64,000 nt of DNA from Paraphoma chrysanthemicola. Its lineage: Eukaryota > Ascomycota > Dothideomycetes > Pleosporales > Phaeosphaeriaceae. This document shows, piece by piece, positions 1 to 9,888 of the stretch. Numbering within the stretch: position 1 is the first letter of the stretch; each line of letters opens with the position of its first letter. The notes below the pieces were generated by a model. The model had not been told where the DNA came from. It searched no databases and saw nothing but the letters and a program-made list of their open reading frames with translations. The translations under genes and the position numbers were made by a program. Location of the stretch: positions 310,001 through 374,000 of the forward strand of contig JAGMWG010000021.1 of NCBI GenBank assembly GCA_020744225.1. The letters are read 5' to 3'.

Positions 1-475
1 CGTGAGAGTGAAGCAGACGACGGGAATTCGATTCAATGGTTCGTCGACAGGGGAAGGACAGTCGAGGTCAAGAAATGTATTTGGCCACACGAAGTTAGCT
101 TCTGGTTCAGTGAGATATATACGTGCTCTTGTACCGTTCCCTAAGGTTGTCGTGACGCACTCGTCGAGGAAGCGGTTCGGGGGTTTATTTCACCGACGCG
201 CGCTACTACGTCAGCTTCCACGTTGCAACTTCACGAGCCAATTGGCCGGTACATCTCGACGCGTGCTGTCGCTATTCATTGCTTTGTTTATCTCTGGCCT
301 GCGCTTCCTGTGGCAGTCTCTTGGTCTCTATCGATGTCTACAGCTCCTCACAGGTAGCACGTGCCATATCTTGCCCGCCGAAGGGGCCTATCCCGCCATG
401 TCGAATCGCGCATTTGATACTTCGCAGCTGGGCGCAAACTATGGCTTTGAGTCGCACCCAAGCAGACTGGTAGAG
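1..475. other. Upstream region of ALG5, no gene recognised
   Basis: An open frame crosses this stretch on the plus strand but its codons resemble no family I know and it runs into the ALG5 first exon. It most likely holds the ALG5 promoter and 5' leader. An in-frame ATG at 398 could lengthen ALG5 by 26 residues, but it would move the membrane anchor away from the N-terminus. Confidence 0.5.
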
Positions 476-1751
476 ATGCCGCCAACATGGGCTCTCTTGG
501 TGGCGCTGGGCTTTATGCTGGTCGCGATGGGGTTCTGGGTATGGCGGCCTTTGGTGATGCGCATTCGACCCTTGCTAAGACGATGCTCGACGACAGGTTT
601 ACATTGCGCTGAATTTACTCGCGCCCACCCCGCGCGAGCCCCGCCGCTCTGAGAAGCAATACACGACCATCTTGCCCGACGGATCGCGGAGTGAGCCTAG
701 AGCGCTGCCGTGCTGGCTGGACAAATGGGCAGCTGAGAAGGAGATTGCGAAGAAGAAGGCCGCAAAGCAGCCAGGAACAAAGGTCGTCATCCCGCCGCAG
801 ATGTCGCTCGAAGAGCCGGAGCTGTTCATGAGCGTCGTAGTGCCTGCATACAACGAGGAGGACCGGCTCGAGGGCATGCTGGAGGAGGCGGTCAACTTCT
901 TGGAGCGCGAGTATGGCGCGGCGCACGAGGGAGAGAAGGGCTCGCGCAAGGAGAAGGGCTGGGAGATTCTAGTAGTGAGCGACGGCAGCAAGGACGCGAC
1001 CGTCGACAAGGCACTGGACTTTGCGCGGGAACACCAGCTGAGCCAGCACCCCGTGCCAAAGCCTGGACCCTGGTCTAGAAACGGGGACGCGAAGACGCCG
1101 CACTCGACTCACATACCACACGGCAGCATCCGCGTCATCACCCTGGAGGAAAATCGCGGCAAAGGCGGCGCCGTGACTCACGGCATGAGACACGTCCGCG
1201 GGCAGTATGTTGTCTTTGCGGATGCTGACGGCGCAAGTCGTTTCGATGATTTGGGCAAGATGGTTGAAGGCTGCCGGAAGATTGAGGACAAGGACGGACG
1301 TGGGGTGGCCATTGGCAGCCGAGCGCACTTGGTCGGTAGCGAGGCCGTTGTCAAGGTATGTGGAAGCTCTTTACTGCTCCGAATGACCAATACTGAACAG
1401 ACACAGCGCTCCAAGCTTCGTAACTTTCTCATGCACTCCTTTCATATTCTCCTGCGAGTCATGACGCCGTCTGCAACTGCCCGCATAAAAGACACCCAGT
1501 GCGGCTTCAAGCTCTTCTCGCGACCTACGCTCCCGTACATCATCCCATATATGCACTCCGAGGGCTGGATATTCGACGTCGAAATGCTCATGCTGGCCGA
1601 GAGCGCCGACATCGCTATGATCGAGGTTGCAATCGGATGGAAAGAGGTATTGGGGAGCAAGCTCAATGTCATCTGGGACAGCATCGGCATGGCGTGGGGT
1701 TTGGCACTCCTGAGGGCATGCTGGCTGTTGGGTATCTATAAAAGAGACTAA
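476..1751 (+). CDS. ALG5: Dolichyl-phosphate beta-glucosyltransferase (Alg5)
   Basis: Makes dolichyl-phosphate-glucose from UDP-glucose at the ER membrane; this is the donor used by Alg6, Alg8 and Alg10 to cap the N-glycan precursor. Model: exons 476-538, 597-1355 and 1401-1751, introns 58 and 45 bp, 390 aa. The N-terminal hydrophobic anchor (about residues 6-28, running over the first junction) is followed by SEKQYTTILPDGS, the GT2 signature VVVPAYNEEDRLEGML, a FADADGAS acidic motif and the family block RNFLMHSFHILLR plus KDTQCGFKLFSR. The second intron has a length divisible by three, so an unspliced frame stays open through it; the inserted residues between AVVK and TQRSK are foreign to the family, which is why I remove them. 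The start at 476 places the anchor at the extreme N-terminus, as in the family. Confidence 0.93.
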
Positions 1752-3902
1752 GGGGTATATGAGAGTATCTCAACAATGATGCATTACAAAGCGTCAGTGC
1801 ATTCCCGGCGATGGCGCTGACCTGCAAGTAGTGATTAACTCTTTGAAGACATGGGCAACAGGTACTTCCGCAACACTGTTTTACGAAGAATTATGCCGGG
1901 CGGATGATTCTTTGACCTCGCTCAGCTTCACGTTCCGCGATGCCCAACAAGTGAGGCTGCCGTCGAGGTTGCTGCGGCTGTGGCTACCAATGGAGTTGTG
2001 CCGTTTCCACCACGCTAACCGCATCGGTTGCCCATGATCCATTCCAGCACCTACACGCGTCTCTGTCAAGGCATGTCGAGCATGAAGGCGCTGTACCAAC
2101 CTCATTGAGATTCTTTTTGGGCGTCAACAGTTGGTGATTGTACTGCAGCGGCTGCACCGAGCAGCGATCATGGCCGTCCATTCTTGTGTATAAAGATGGT
2201 CGTTGAGCGAGGAGAAGGGCGTTCGGGTGCAGATTTATTCTAAATTTCCTGCACAATCAACCATTGTAAACTTTGGCAAGTCCAGGCACTCGTCAGATCG
2301 TCTCCTTCCCAATGGCCCAATCAAGACTTCAAGAAGAATGCACTCCACCTACAGCCGTGGACAACGATTCGTATGTGCGCAGAACCAGGAACTCAATACA
2401 CATCATTGATTCGTATCAGCACCAGTGCAGATTGTTCTTGTTCTCTCGACGGAAGTGGCCGCCATCGCACAGAAACAGAGGAGCCTCTTCCAGCGCCAGG
2501 GATACTGGAGATGTGGGCTGATCACGAAGGGTTGGACCTAGCGCACGTCGGATCCCAATTCGACATGATAGAGCGAAAGTAATGCGGGCGGGTACCAGAC
2601 ACCCGTCGGGTTTAATGATACATACTGTTCCAGCATTGGTGGCCAACTGAACTGTCCCAATGTTCTACTGGTAGAAGTGATATTTCTCCCTCTTGACTGA
2701 CCACTATATGCTTTGGACATATGAAGGACCGGGCCCATTGAGTTGGTAAAGCCATGACATAATTTTCTTCGAAGCAGGTGTCACAGAGTCCATTTTGAGC
2801 CGCCTCCTGGTTACGCCATCGTTAGACCTCCAATGCGCATTTCTTGAAAGCCCTGACACGCGCCTACGTCCCCAGCTTACACTCTGTGAACTGCTTTAGA
2901 CCTCCTAGCCTCAATACATGCATGTCTTAAGCTCAAACAGCACTTATCAACAGGCACAGTGCGCTCAATTCATGTAGCAGTCAGAGGAATTGGGGGTCGC
3001 ACGGATGTGAAGCCGTCATCACAAGCATACCGAGGTCTTCCAGACACTCGTCCAACGCAACCCAAAGCAGGTAAATTCAGGAAACATCGCGCGCTCAGCA
3101 ACCACTGCATCGAGTCACAGCTTTTGAGCAGTTTGCTATTTGCGAAATAGTGCCGTTCAAATGTTTCACACTTTCAGCTTCAACCCGTTGAGGCGCTGAT
3201 GAAAATTAATGTAGGTGTAAGTAGTCTCTTCAAAGGCTGATGCTCCCGATTGCCCCACTAGAGTATACTTCCTTCTCTTCTGTGTATGGCGCTGCAAGAT
3301 CGACCTTAAATCCTTCTTTCGACTAATTTGCTATCACATGTCGCCCAGGAAAGATTCGAGGCGTAGAGAAACTTTCCTCTTCTCATCATAGGGCACGTCG
3401 TTTCTTTTAAAATGGTACAATACCTTTGTAGTTCACACCTTGAACCGCGTCAATTTCCCAGCCTGTTCATTTGTTTTGGGTTTGGAAGCGCGACATTGAT
3501 TATCAATTTGCGTAATTCGCTTTATCATCATCGGTGACCTAGGTGATCGTCATGGAAGAAGGCCACCGAAACTGGAGCATAAGACGATGTTCCAACTGTT
3601 CTCTAAGTATGCAACCCTAGCGTCAGCGCACACATGGTAGTGACGCCTGGCACGCTCGTGCACTCACTAAGCACTTAACGTGCCTAGGCAGTACTGCTCT
3701 AGCCACAGATCTCTGCATGTGATTCGAGTCACGCTAAAATACTATGCGCGGACAGATTTGCCTGCTGGTCAGATGGCGTCTTTTTCGGTGAAATGTATTC
3801 TGCCGTGTGCTTTTGCTGTTCGGCCGTACACTTCGTCCAACAGAGTCACATACACTCTTGATTTCGTAGGCTGTATATGTACATCGACTACCAGAAAAAA
3901 AA
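1752..3902. other. Gene-poor stretch with one relic
   Basis: No open frame here looks like a protein-coding exon of a known family. Base composition is visibly less GC-rich than the flanking genes and short stop-rich frames dominate. The only recognisable item is a short match at about 3086-3107 to the zinc-finger frame at 4.2 kb (see the separate pseudogene entry). Confidence 0.5.
2959..3150 (+). pseudogene. Possible relic of the C2H2-type gene at 4.0-5.3 kb
   Basis: Positions 3086-3107 match 4177-4198 in 20 of 22 bases, including an identical 14-mer (3094-3107 and 4185-4198). Both copies are read in frame as RALSNHC preceded by H or Y. The surrounding frame is short and shows no further convincing similarity, so if this is a duplicate it is heavily decayed. 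Chance similarity cannot be fully excluded. Confidence 0.35.
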
Positions 3903-3962
3903 TTGTGCAGTCGCTTGGAGGTATTCAAGGATCTATTGGTGTTATGCTACACTTATAAACAG

Positions 3963-5292
3963 GCGCGAAGGTCTTCAGGAGTTGTGCTCGCCATATATGT
4001 GCCTTTCGGCCCCGTAGCGTGCGCACGAGATGACGACGAGGACGCAGAATTTGAAGTTGATGAGGACGGTGACCAAGTGCCTCTAAAGCCTTGCGATCCA
4101 CTCCCCGAGGGTGAGTATATCTGCCCCTTCAAGGCACTTGGACAGTGCGGATCGAAGACGACAGCATACAAGGATTATCGTGCCCTCAGCAACCACTGTA
4201 ATCAAGAACACCGAGGGAAAATCATTGACTCTGTCGAATTTGATCCATTCGAGGACGGCACTTGCAAGATCCCCTGTCCGAAGAGGTGCGGCGGAAATTT
4301 CTCTTCCTACCACGCAGCGCACGACCACGCTAAGATGCCATCAAGATGCAGACGACCTGACAACGTAATTTTCCCGAGATTATGCCCATGGTCACTGGTT
4401 CCAGGTGTGGACTGTGTTTACAAGTCAGATGATTACCGTAGCGAGTCTGCTCATGCCTCAGTGCATGCCAAGGATAAACGTGGGCCCTCCAAATGCCACT
4501 TTTGCGGAGCCAACGCAGCTGATCTTTATCAATTGGCTAGCCACATTAGCCGTTGCCGTACTGAAGAACAGGAAAAGTGGTACTGCGCGCAGCTGCGACT
4601 CGAGTTCCCAGGCTCGACGAATACCTCTCTCGTAATCGTATGCCGGGCTTCGGGTGCTGCTCTGCTTTCATGGCTTTCCGGACTGCAGTTCCTCCATCAA
4701 GGAATATTCAAGTATGCAGAATCACGGGTCACCGATGCCAAAGATGATCTGAAACTGGAGGGTGCTAATGCAATCTTCCATGCTCACACGAAGACTCAAA
4801 CCCGACATATTCCAAGCGACACACACAACAATGCAACCAAGCATAAACACCCGTATGTTCGGACTCGATTGATGTATGCATGGAAGCTCACAAACGCCGT
4901 CGCAGAAGATTTGCGCAAGATCTCCAATTGGGTCAAAAGCCAGTGCTGGTATCGGTGGGGCTGGATGGATTCGCGTGCCATGCACCTAACATTCTTCCAT
5001 TGCTGAAGCGAAACACACCACTCACCTGGGTCATCCGTGAAACGGAGTCGTGCCGTGGTAAGAAGGAGAGACCTTCCCACGCTATCTGTCAGGACTCTAC
5101 TACGGCATCTTCGAGTCAACGGACATTAAGAAGTCCATTGAGACAGAGTCCACGGGCGCCGGCGTTGACAGCCTCTTGCGGGCCTGGAGGCGCATTCGAG
5201 CCTGCAAGGACTTGAATGTGGGCCGGCGGATCGGCCGAAACAGTGACCATTTGAGGAAGTTTGTCTCTACCCCTACGCATGAGCTTCCTTAG
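3963..5292 (+). CDS. Putative C2H2-type zinc-finger protein, incomplete model
   Basis: I do not recognise this as a named family. A continuous frame from about 3963 to 5006 encodes repeated Cys/His pairs: YICPFKALGQC followed by RALSNHCNQEH, then PCPKRCGGNF with HAAHDH, then CHFCGANAADLYQLASHIS. These resemble degenerate C2H2 fingers of fungal orphan proteins. An acidic segment (RDDDEDAEFEVDEDGD) precedes them. No suitable in-frame ATG exists at the 5' end, so a first exon lies upstream (an acceptor AG sits at 3961-3962). A possible in-frame intron is 4632-4688. A second frame, 5062-5292, looks like a C-terminal exon (SGLYYGIFESTD, then GVDSLLRAWRRIRACKDLN, stop at 5292), reached by a splice I could not fix. 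It may be a young or decaying gene; neighbouring DNA is gene-poor. Confidence 0.4.
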
Positions 5293-6348
5293 GCGGTTTG
5301 ATCAGATTTACTATGTGCGCTACACTGCTGTCTCCGGAGTCCTGTACAACCTCGGATATTTTACGAGTAGCTATGGAAGGCTGGAGGATGTGCTGAAGAT
5401 ATCCATGCTTCTGTGACAACAAGATTATGGCCTAACACTGCGCAAAGGTCATCATGGGCCTGCATGAATCGCACTGGCACTTGTTGCTATGATGGCAGTA
5501 GTTTAGTTCGGATAGAAAAACAAACCACTAGGATTCATGATTGTACGATCTCAAGATTCTCGTTTTTCGGTGACTGCATGCTCAATATTCCTCCATTAGT
5601 AGTGAGGCGAATGAAAGACTCGACGCTTTGCATTGCGAAACGAGTGCACGCTCGTATGATTCAAGCCTGGGCATCTTGCTGAGCTGTAGCTTGACTGCAT
5701 CGCAAGTCTCATGCCTGCCAGTGATCGATGGACTATATATGCGCGGATGTGAGTCGTTAAGGAGAGTTCACGTATCGAGGCAGTGCTTATCATTGCGTTG
5801 GTGATCCGGCCCTCGTGAGGGAGATTGTTGTATGTGTCGACTCTCTTGTTCGGGATAAGAGAACAAAGAAGCAGAATATACTCTACACAGCCGCACAGAG
5901 CATAGGTGCTGTCCCGTAGGTTTGTGGTAGCAACATGGAGAGATGCTACATTACTGATAATCTTATTGATCCTGCACTAAGACGACTGAACGTTGCGATA
6001 ACTGTAACGATGCGCCAGAACCATGCTCCGCAAGTAAGATGGCACGTGGAACCACTTTTCGGTGTTATGCCAGTGTTTCTCGGATCTGCCTTGCAGTCCA
6101 GCCCAACCAATTTTACTACGATGGAGTCATGTTCCACTGCTGATGTTTCTTCCCCACTTTACCCCGCTTGAGTGACACACAACCATTGCTTATTGACCCG
6201 CTCCTTCCATCTAAGCGAGCCTACCGGTCGTTCCTGGTTGCAACTATAAGTATAGAGCTCAGTTAATTTTAAGATTTGTCATCAATCAGCATTTGGCACT
6301 TTGGTAAGTTCGTCCATCTTGTAGATTTACAGGATTGATGACTAATCC

Positions 6349-6451
6349 AAAATTCAGGCGGAGTGGTTAACGCGCTGGCCTGCTAATCATCCGATCGGAT
6401 GGAAGTTAGCCAGTTCCTTCGGGAGCGTGTGTTCGAATCACACAGGTGTCG
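6349..6451 (+). tRNA. tRNA-Ser(GCT) with intron; 5' acceptor strand degenerate, possible pseudo-tRNA
   Basis: Anticodon stem ctggc/gccag (6399-6403 is the 3' side) encloses loop bases reading CT-GCT-A, then a 22-nt intron at the canonical site (6376-6397), then A. A long variable arm with a TCC/GGA stem follows, as expected for serine. The T arm gtgtg-TTCGAAT-cacac contains a perfect B box, and the 3' acceptor strand is aggtgtc (6444-6450) with discriminator G at 6451. The D arm gcg-gagtggttaa-cgc is present. The 5' acceptor strand should be complementary to aggtgtc, but the bases in that place (6349-6355) pair at only about two Watson-Crick positions and the first A-box base is A instead of T. 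A T5 pol III terminator sits at 6477-6481. The body is tRNA-Ser; function is doubtful. Confidence 0.65.
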
Positions 6452-6476
6452 CATAATACCGAAGAACCATCATCTC

Positions 6477-6481
6477 TTTTT
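6477..6481 (+). terminator. RNA polymerase III T5 terminator
   Basis: A run of five T residues lies 26 bases after the discriminator base of the tRNA-Ser element, in the normal place for pol III termination. Confidence 0.4.
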
Positions 6482-7381
6482 GCACTGCGAGATGCTTGGG
6501 GTTGCGGGTGAATGGTGGGTGGCGTGAGCTTTTTTGCTGACAGGGCAAGGGAACTGGGAGTGGCATTAACACGTATTCCCTCAGGGACGGAGCCTGGCTA
6601 GGTGCTTTCTGACTTGGTAGCAGGTGCGTGGATAGTGTCGTTGCGGTATATCGGTATCATCGCCGAGTGCTTTCTCTTTCACGGAAATGCAGCAATGAAG
6701 ACGAGCCCACAAGGCCTATTTCCAATAAAGAGCTGCTCACGATTCTCGTCTAACTTTAGGTATTCATGGCTCAAGTCTGCTCATACGATTGCGGATGTAT
6801 GTATACGAGGGTGTCACGAGCTTGGGAGTGAAGCCATCCATATCCTCATCAATACAGTCCCATCTGATGACTATGCCAGGCGCGATGCTATCAAGCAAAA
6901 CTATGTCGAGTACGTCCACTGTGCATTCCAGCGTGTCGCTGACGGATATAATGACATTTGCCGTGGCTTTGTTTTCTTTCGTTAGATCATAAACATCGAC
7001 TGCGTAGAGGCAGATGCGATTGCGCAATCCTGTTCAGAATGACTTTAACTCGACCAACCTTCAGGGACATTACTTCTTACCTCCGGGGAGCGAAAGGAGT
7101 GGCGAGTGTGTACTCTCAGCAATCTATGTAGAGTCGGTTAGACGCATCGCTGTAGTGTAATCAGAGAACGAAGCCGAGGTGGAAGAATGAGGTGCGGCCT
7201 GGCTTAGAATGATTTGAGCACAGGAACTGGTAAGTTGAACGTCACTCTGTGCAGATTCAGTCCAGGATGTTCCTGCAGAAATAATGTCGTTTACGACATT
7301 TGATATCGCAACAATGCTTCGTCTCTACTTACACATGTACAGACTGATGGCTTCGGCGTAAGTTGCTTCTGGGATATAGCT

Positions 7382-9457
7382 TCACCCTCTCCAATTCCCA
7401 CCTCCTCTGCCTCCTCTGAACCCTCCACCTCTTCCTCGTCCCCTGAACCCACCTCTCCCACCTCTGTGATCTTCCGCCCCGCCGACCTCGACAATCCGAT
7501 CATCCTCATCGAAACTGTACTTGTACGTCATCTCCGTCTTGATCCCTCGTCCCTTCCTCGTTTCACCAGGCGCCCAATCCCTACTCGTCTCATTGTCCAA
7601 CTCTTTGAGACGCAGCTCCGAAATCTCGTCGGACACGGGCAGGAAGTAAAGATGTGGCTTGGCAGTCGTGCTCGAAAAGAGCTGATCCAATGTTTGAAAT
7701 GACGCGGCAATATCTTGCCGTGTATCTGGTGTCGGCGCCACAGGGTGCGACGGGCGACGGATATCCATGCTTCCTCTTGGGCCGCGAGGCGCGTCCAATG
7801 GTGCTCCAGAAGAACCCACTTCTTGGAAGACAGCAGTGTCATTATCTGGGTAATAGACCTCGAATCGCTTTGCGGGGATCGGGCGACCCGCTAATCGTGC
7901 TTCCTTTTCCGCAGCTATAGCGTCTTCTTCTTGCTTGATCCAGTCCTCCACGCTGTCTCCAGGAATGAAGTCGACCCAGAGTTCTTTCCTGTTACCCTCG
8001 GGTGGCCAGATAGATCCGTGCAGAGAAGCTCGTACACGGGACGCAGCGGTTGTTGAGGTGAGCAGAACAAACGCGTGCGTCTTCATCGCATCCAGAAACA
8101 GCGACTGGATGACCGACGCATCTGGAGAGCCGGATGGTGGCGATGCTAGAGATGCGAGGTGAGTGCGTAGCTGCTCGGGCCGGAGTGGTCGCATAAAGTT
8201 ACGAATGTACAGGGCAGGAGTAGCAGGATGCAGAGCAGGAGCAACAGGTCGATCGTCATGTAAAGCATCCTGGATCGCGCTACCTGCGCCAGAGTCGACA
8301 AGAGTTCTGTAGCGATCTGTCTTCTCTTTCCTCACGGTCTTCGTATCGGCTTCGTGAGCAGGAGTCGGCACGGCGGCCGGGGTGTCAACGTCTACGTCGT
8401 CACCATCAGGTCTCCTCTGCTCCATAACCACGTCTTCGTCCTCCTTTAGATAAACCTCTGGAGCCGGCTCCTGGCTGGGCTTTCGCTTTTTCGCCCGAAT
8501 GTCCTGTGATGGTATGCTGGGTGACAGGCTCCTCCGCTTGCGCTTCTTTGAGTCCATCTCCAGTTCTTCGGAATTGAGCCGCGAAGTTTCTGCGGTCGAG
8601 CCTTCCGGAATGGTCAGTAGCTCTGCCTTCTCGACCGATGGCTCTTCATGCTCTGTCAGAGACGCCATCTTGTTGTCCACTGCCAATTCCAAAACTTCCT
8701 TGGGTACCTCTTGATCCTGTCGCACAAATCGCAGGGCCTCAGCAGCGGGCCCCGGCGCATCTGGCAACTCATCGTTCGCCAGCTTTTCCTCTTGTTCGCT
8801 CTTTACTTCCTCGTCGACAGGCTCGGTGACTTTGGGCCCAACAATATCTTCGGGGTCGGCCGGAGCGGCATTGAACACAGACAATGGCTGTATCGTGCCC
8901 GGTTCGTTGTCCGCCGTGGTGTCCTCCGCCGAATGCTCGACAACGTTCGTCTGGTCAGGCAGTGGAATGTCACTGTCAATGTGTGAGATCGCCTCGCGGT
9001 TCGCATCTATTGTCGCAACTGGCAACGTTGGTGGGGCGATTTCGGATGGATCGAGTGGTTGCGCAGGCGGCTCTGTTCCACCGTTAGCCATGAGCGCGTA
9101 AAGGCTCCAGCCTGACAGCATACCACCAGCTTCCGCAAGAGGAGGGCCAGGCACCTCCTCACTCTGCCCCGAGACGGCTTCCTCGTTCTCCATTTGAATG
9201 ACTGGGTTTGGCGACGCATCGTCCGCCGACTGTATTTGAGGCGCTGTCGCCGTGGGCGCATCGTTGCTCGTCTCCCGGCCCGAGTTCGGTGCACGCGCAA
9301 CATGGTCATCCACTTGCGACTCGCCGCTCAGACTCTGATCCACTTCCTCTAGCTTCTCTATGATCTGTGCCTTCCTTGTCAGGCCTGTGCTCGGGATTCC
9401 ACGATCTTTCAAGAGCGCGCGCAGTTGCGCAACAGTCTGCTTGTTGTAGTCCGTCAT
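7382..9457 (-). CDS. Acinus-like SAP/RRM/RSB-motif protein
   Basis: Likely a nuclear RNA-processing factor related to Acinus, which scaffolds the ASAP complex (Acinus, RNPS1, SAP18) on spliced mRNA. The 691-aa intronless frame starts at the ATG at 9457, directly before an N-terminal SAP domain (DYNKQTVAQLRALLKDRG, then TGLTRKAQIIEKLEE, residues about 2-38). A long acidic low-complexity region with basic clusters (KKRKRRS, RAKKRK) follows. Near the C-terminus come an RRM-like segment beginning ALYIRNFMRPL, the RSB motif FQTLDQLFSSTTAKPHLYFL that in Acinus binds RNPS1-SAP18, and a terminal RGG/GGRGG tail. Domain order SAP-RRM-RSB is the Acinus order. Upstream alternative starts are not ATG. Confidence 0.85.
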   Translation of the reverse strand: MTDYNKQTVAQLRALLKDRGIPSTGLTRKAQIIEKLEEVDQSLSGESQVDDHVARAPNSGRETSNDAPTATAPQIQSADDASPNPVIQMENEEAVSGQSEEVPGPPLAEAGGMLSGWSLYALMANGGTEPPAQPLDPSEIAPPTLPVATIDANREAISHIDSDIPLPDQTNVVEHSAEDTTADNEPGTIQPLSVFNAAPADPEDIVGPKVTEPVDEEVKSEQEEKLANDELPDAPGPAAEALRFVRQDQEVPKEVLELAVDNKMASLTEHEEPSVEKAELLTIPEGSTAETSRLNSEELEMDSKKRKRRSLSPSIPSQDIRAKKRKPSQEPAPEVYLKEDEDVVMEQRRPDGDDVDVDTPAAVPTPAHEADTKTVRKEKTDRYRTLVDSGAGSAIQDALHDDRPVAPALHPATPALYIRNFMRPLRPEQLRTHLASLASPPSGSPDASVIQSLFLDAMKTHAFVLLTSTTAASRVRASLHGSIWPPEGNRKELWVDFIPGDSVEDWIKQEEDAIAAEKEARLAGRPIPAKRFEVYYPDNDTAVFQEVGSSGAPLDAPRGPRGSMDIRRPSHPVAPTPDTRQDIAASFQTLDQLFSSTTAKPHLYFLPVSDEISELRLKELDNETSRDWAPGETRKGRGIKTEMTYKYSFDEDDRIVEVGGAEDHRGGRGGFRGRGRGGGFRGGRGGGNWRG

Positions 9458-9888
9458 GGCTTGCGTCGTACACCAACCATTAGATGAGGCAAACAGAATT
9501 AGTCGCAAGAGTTCCCACGGCAATAAGAATGGTTGAAATTTCCAAAAAGTAGTGATGCGTAAAAGAGTGTGATGGTCAAAGTCGCGCTGCCGCAAACGTC
9601 ACACTTCAAGCAATTCGCACGCGTCTGCGCTAACGCAGCTTCCCGGCTTGGCGCGTGCCACGTTTTGTGGGGAATGGCGTAGGGCTTGCCGAGCCGGGGC
9701 ATTCACTACTGTGGAGGCAAAGTCTCAGACGAAACCATAGTTTATACAATAAACGCTATGAAATGCGGCTAGCTCGCCAAATGCGTTTGAGCCGACGTGA
9801 TGCTTCCAGCATTGCACCCCGGAGTCACAAAGAAACGCCTTCGCAATGCAGGTCTTGCAAAATGTGGAAGGTTCCGCCCACAGTGTCT
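9458..9888. other. Intergenic region, Acinus-like promoter and LAM 3' flank
   Basis: About 430 bp with no supported gene. It lies between the ATG of the minus-strand Acinus-like gene and the stop codon of the minus-strand GRAM/VASt gene, so it should hold the promoter of the former and the 3' UTR of the latter. Confidence 0.5.

Larger units (their letters stand above)
5293..7381. other. Gene-poor stretch containing a degenerate tRNA-Ser
   Basis: Apart from the tRNA-like element at 6349-6451 I see no supported gene. Several short frames (for example around 6602-6985) have no start context, no conserved motif and no splice partners. The right edge holds the 3' flank of the minus-strand Acinus-like gene. 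Confidence 0.5.

Noticed and set aside
6602..6985. 127-codon plus-strand frame in the gene-poor region
   Set aside because: It starts at a non-ATG codon, has no motif, and stop-free length is not unusual for this stretch.
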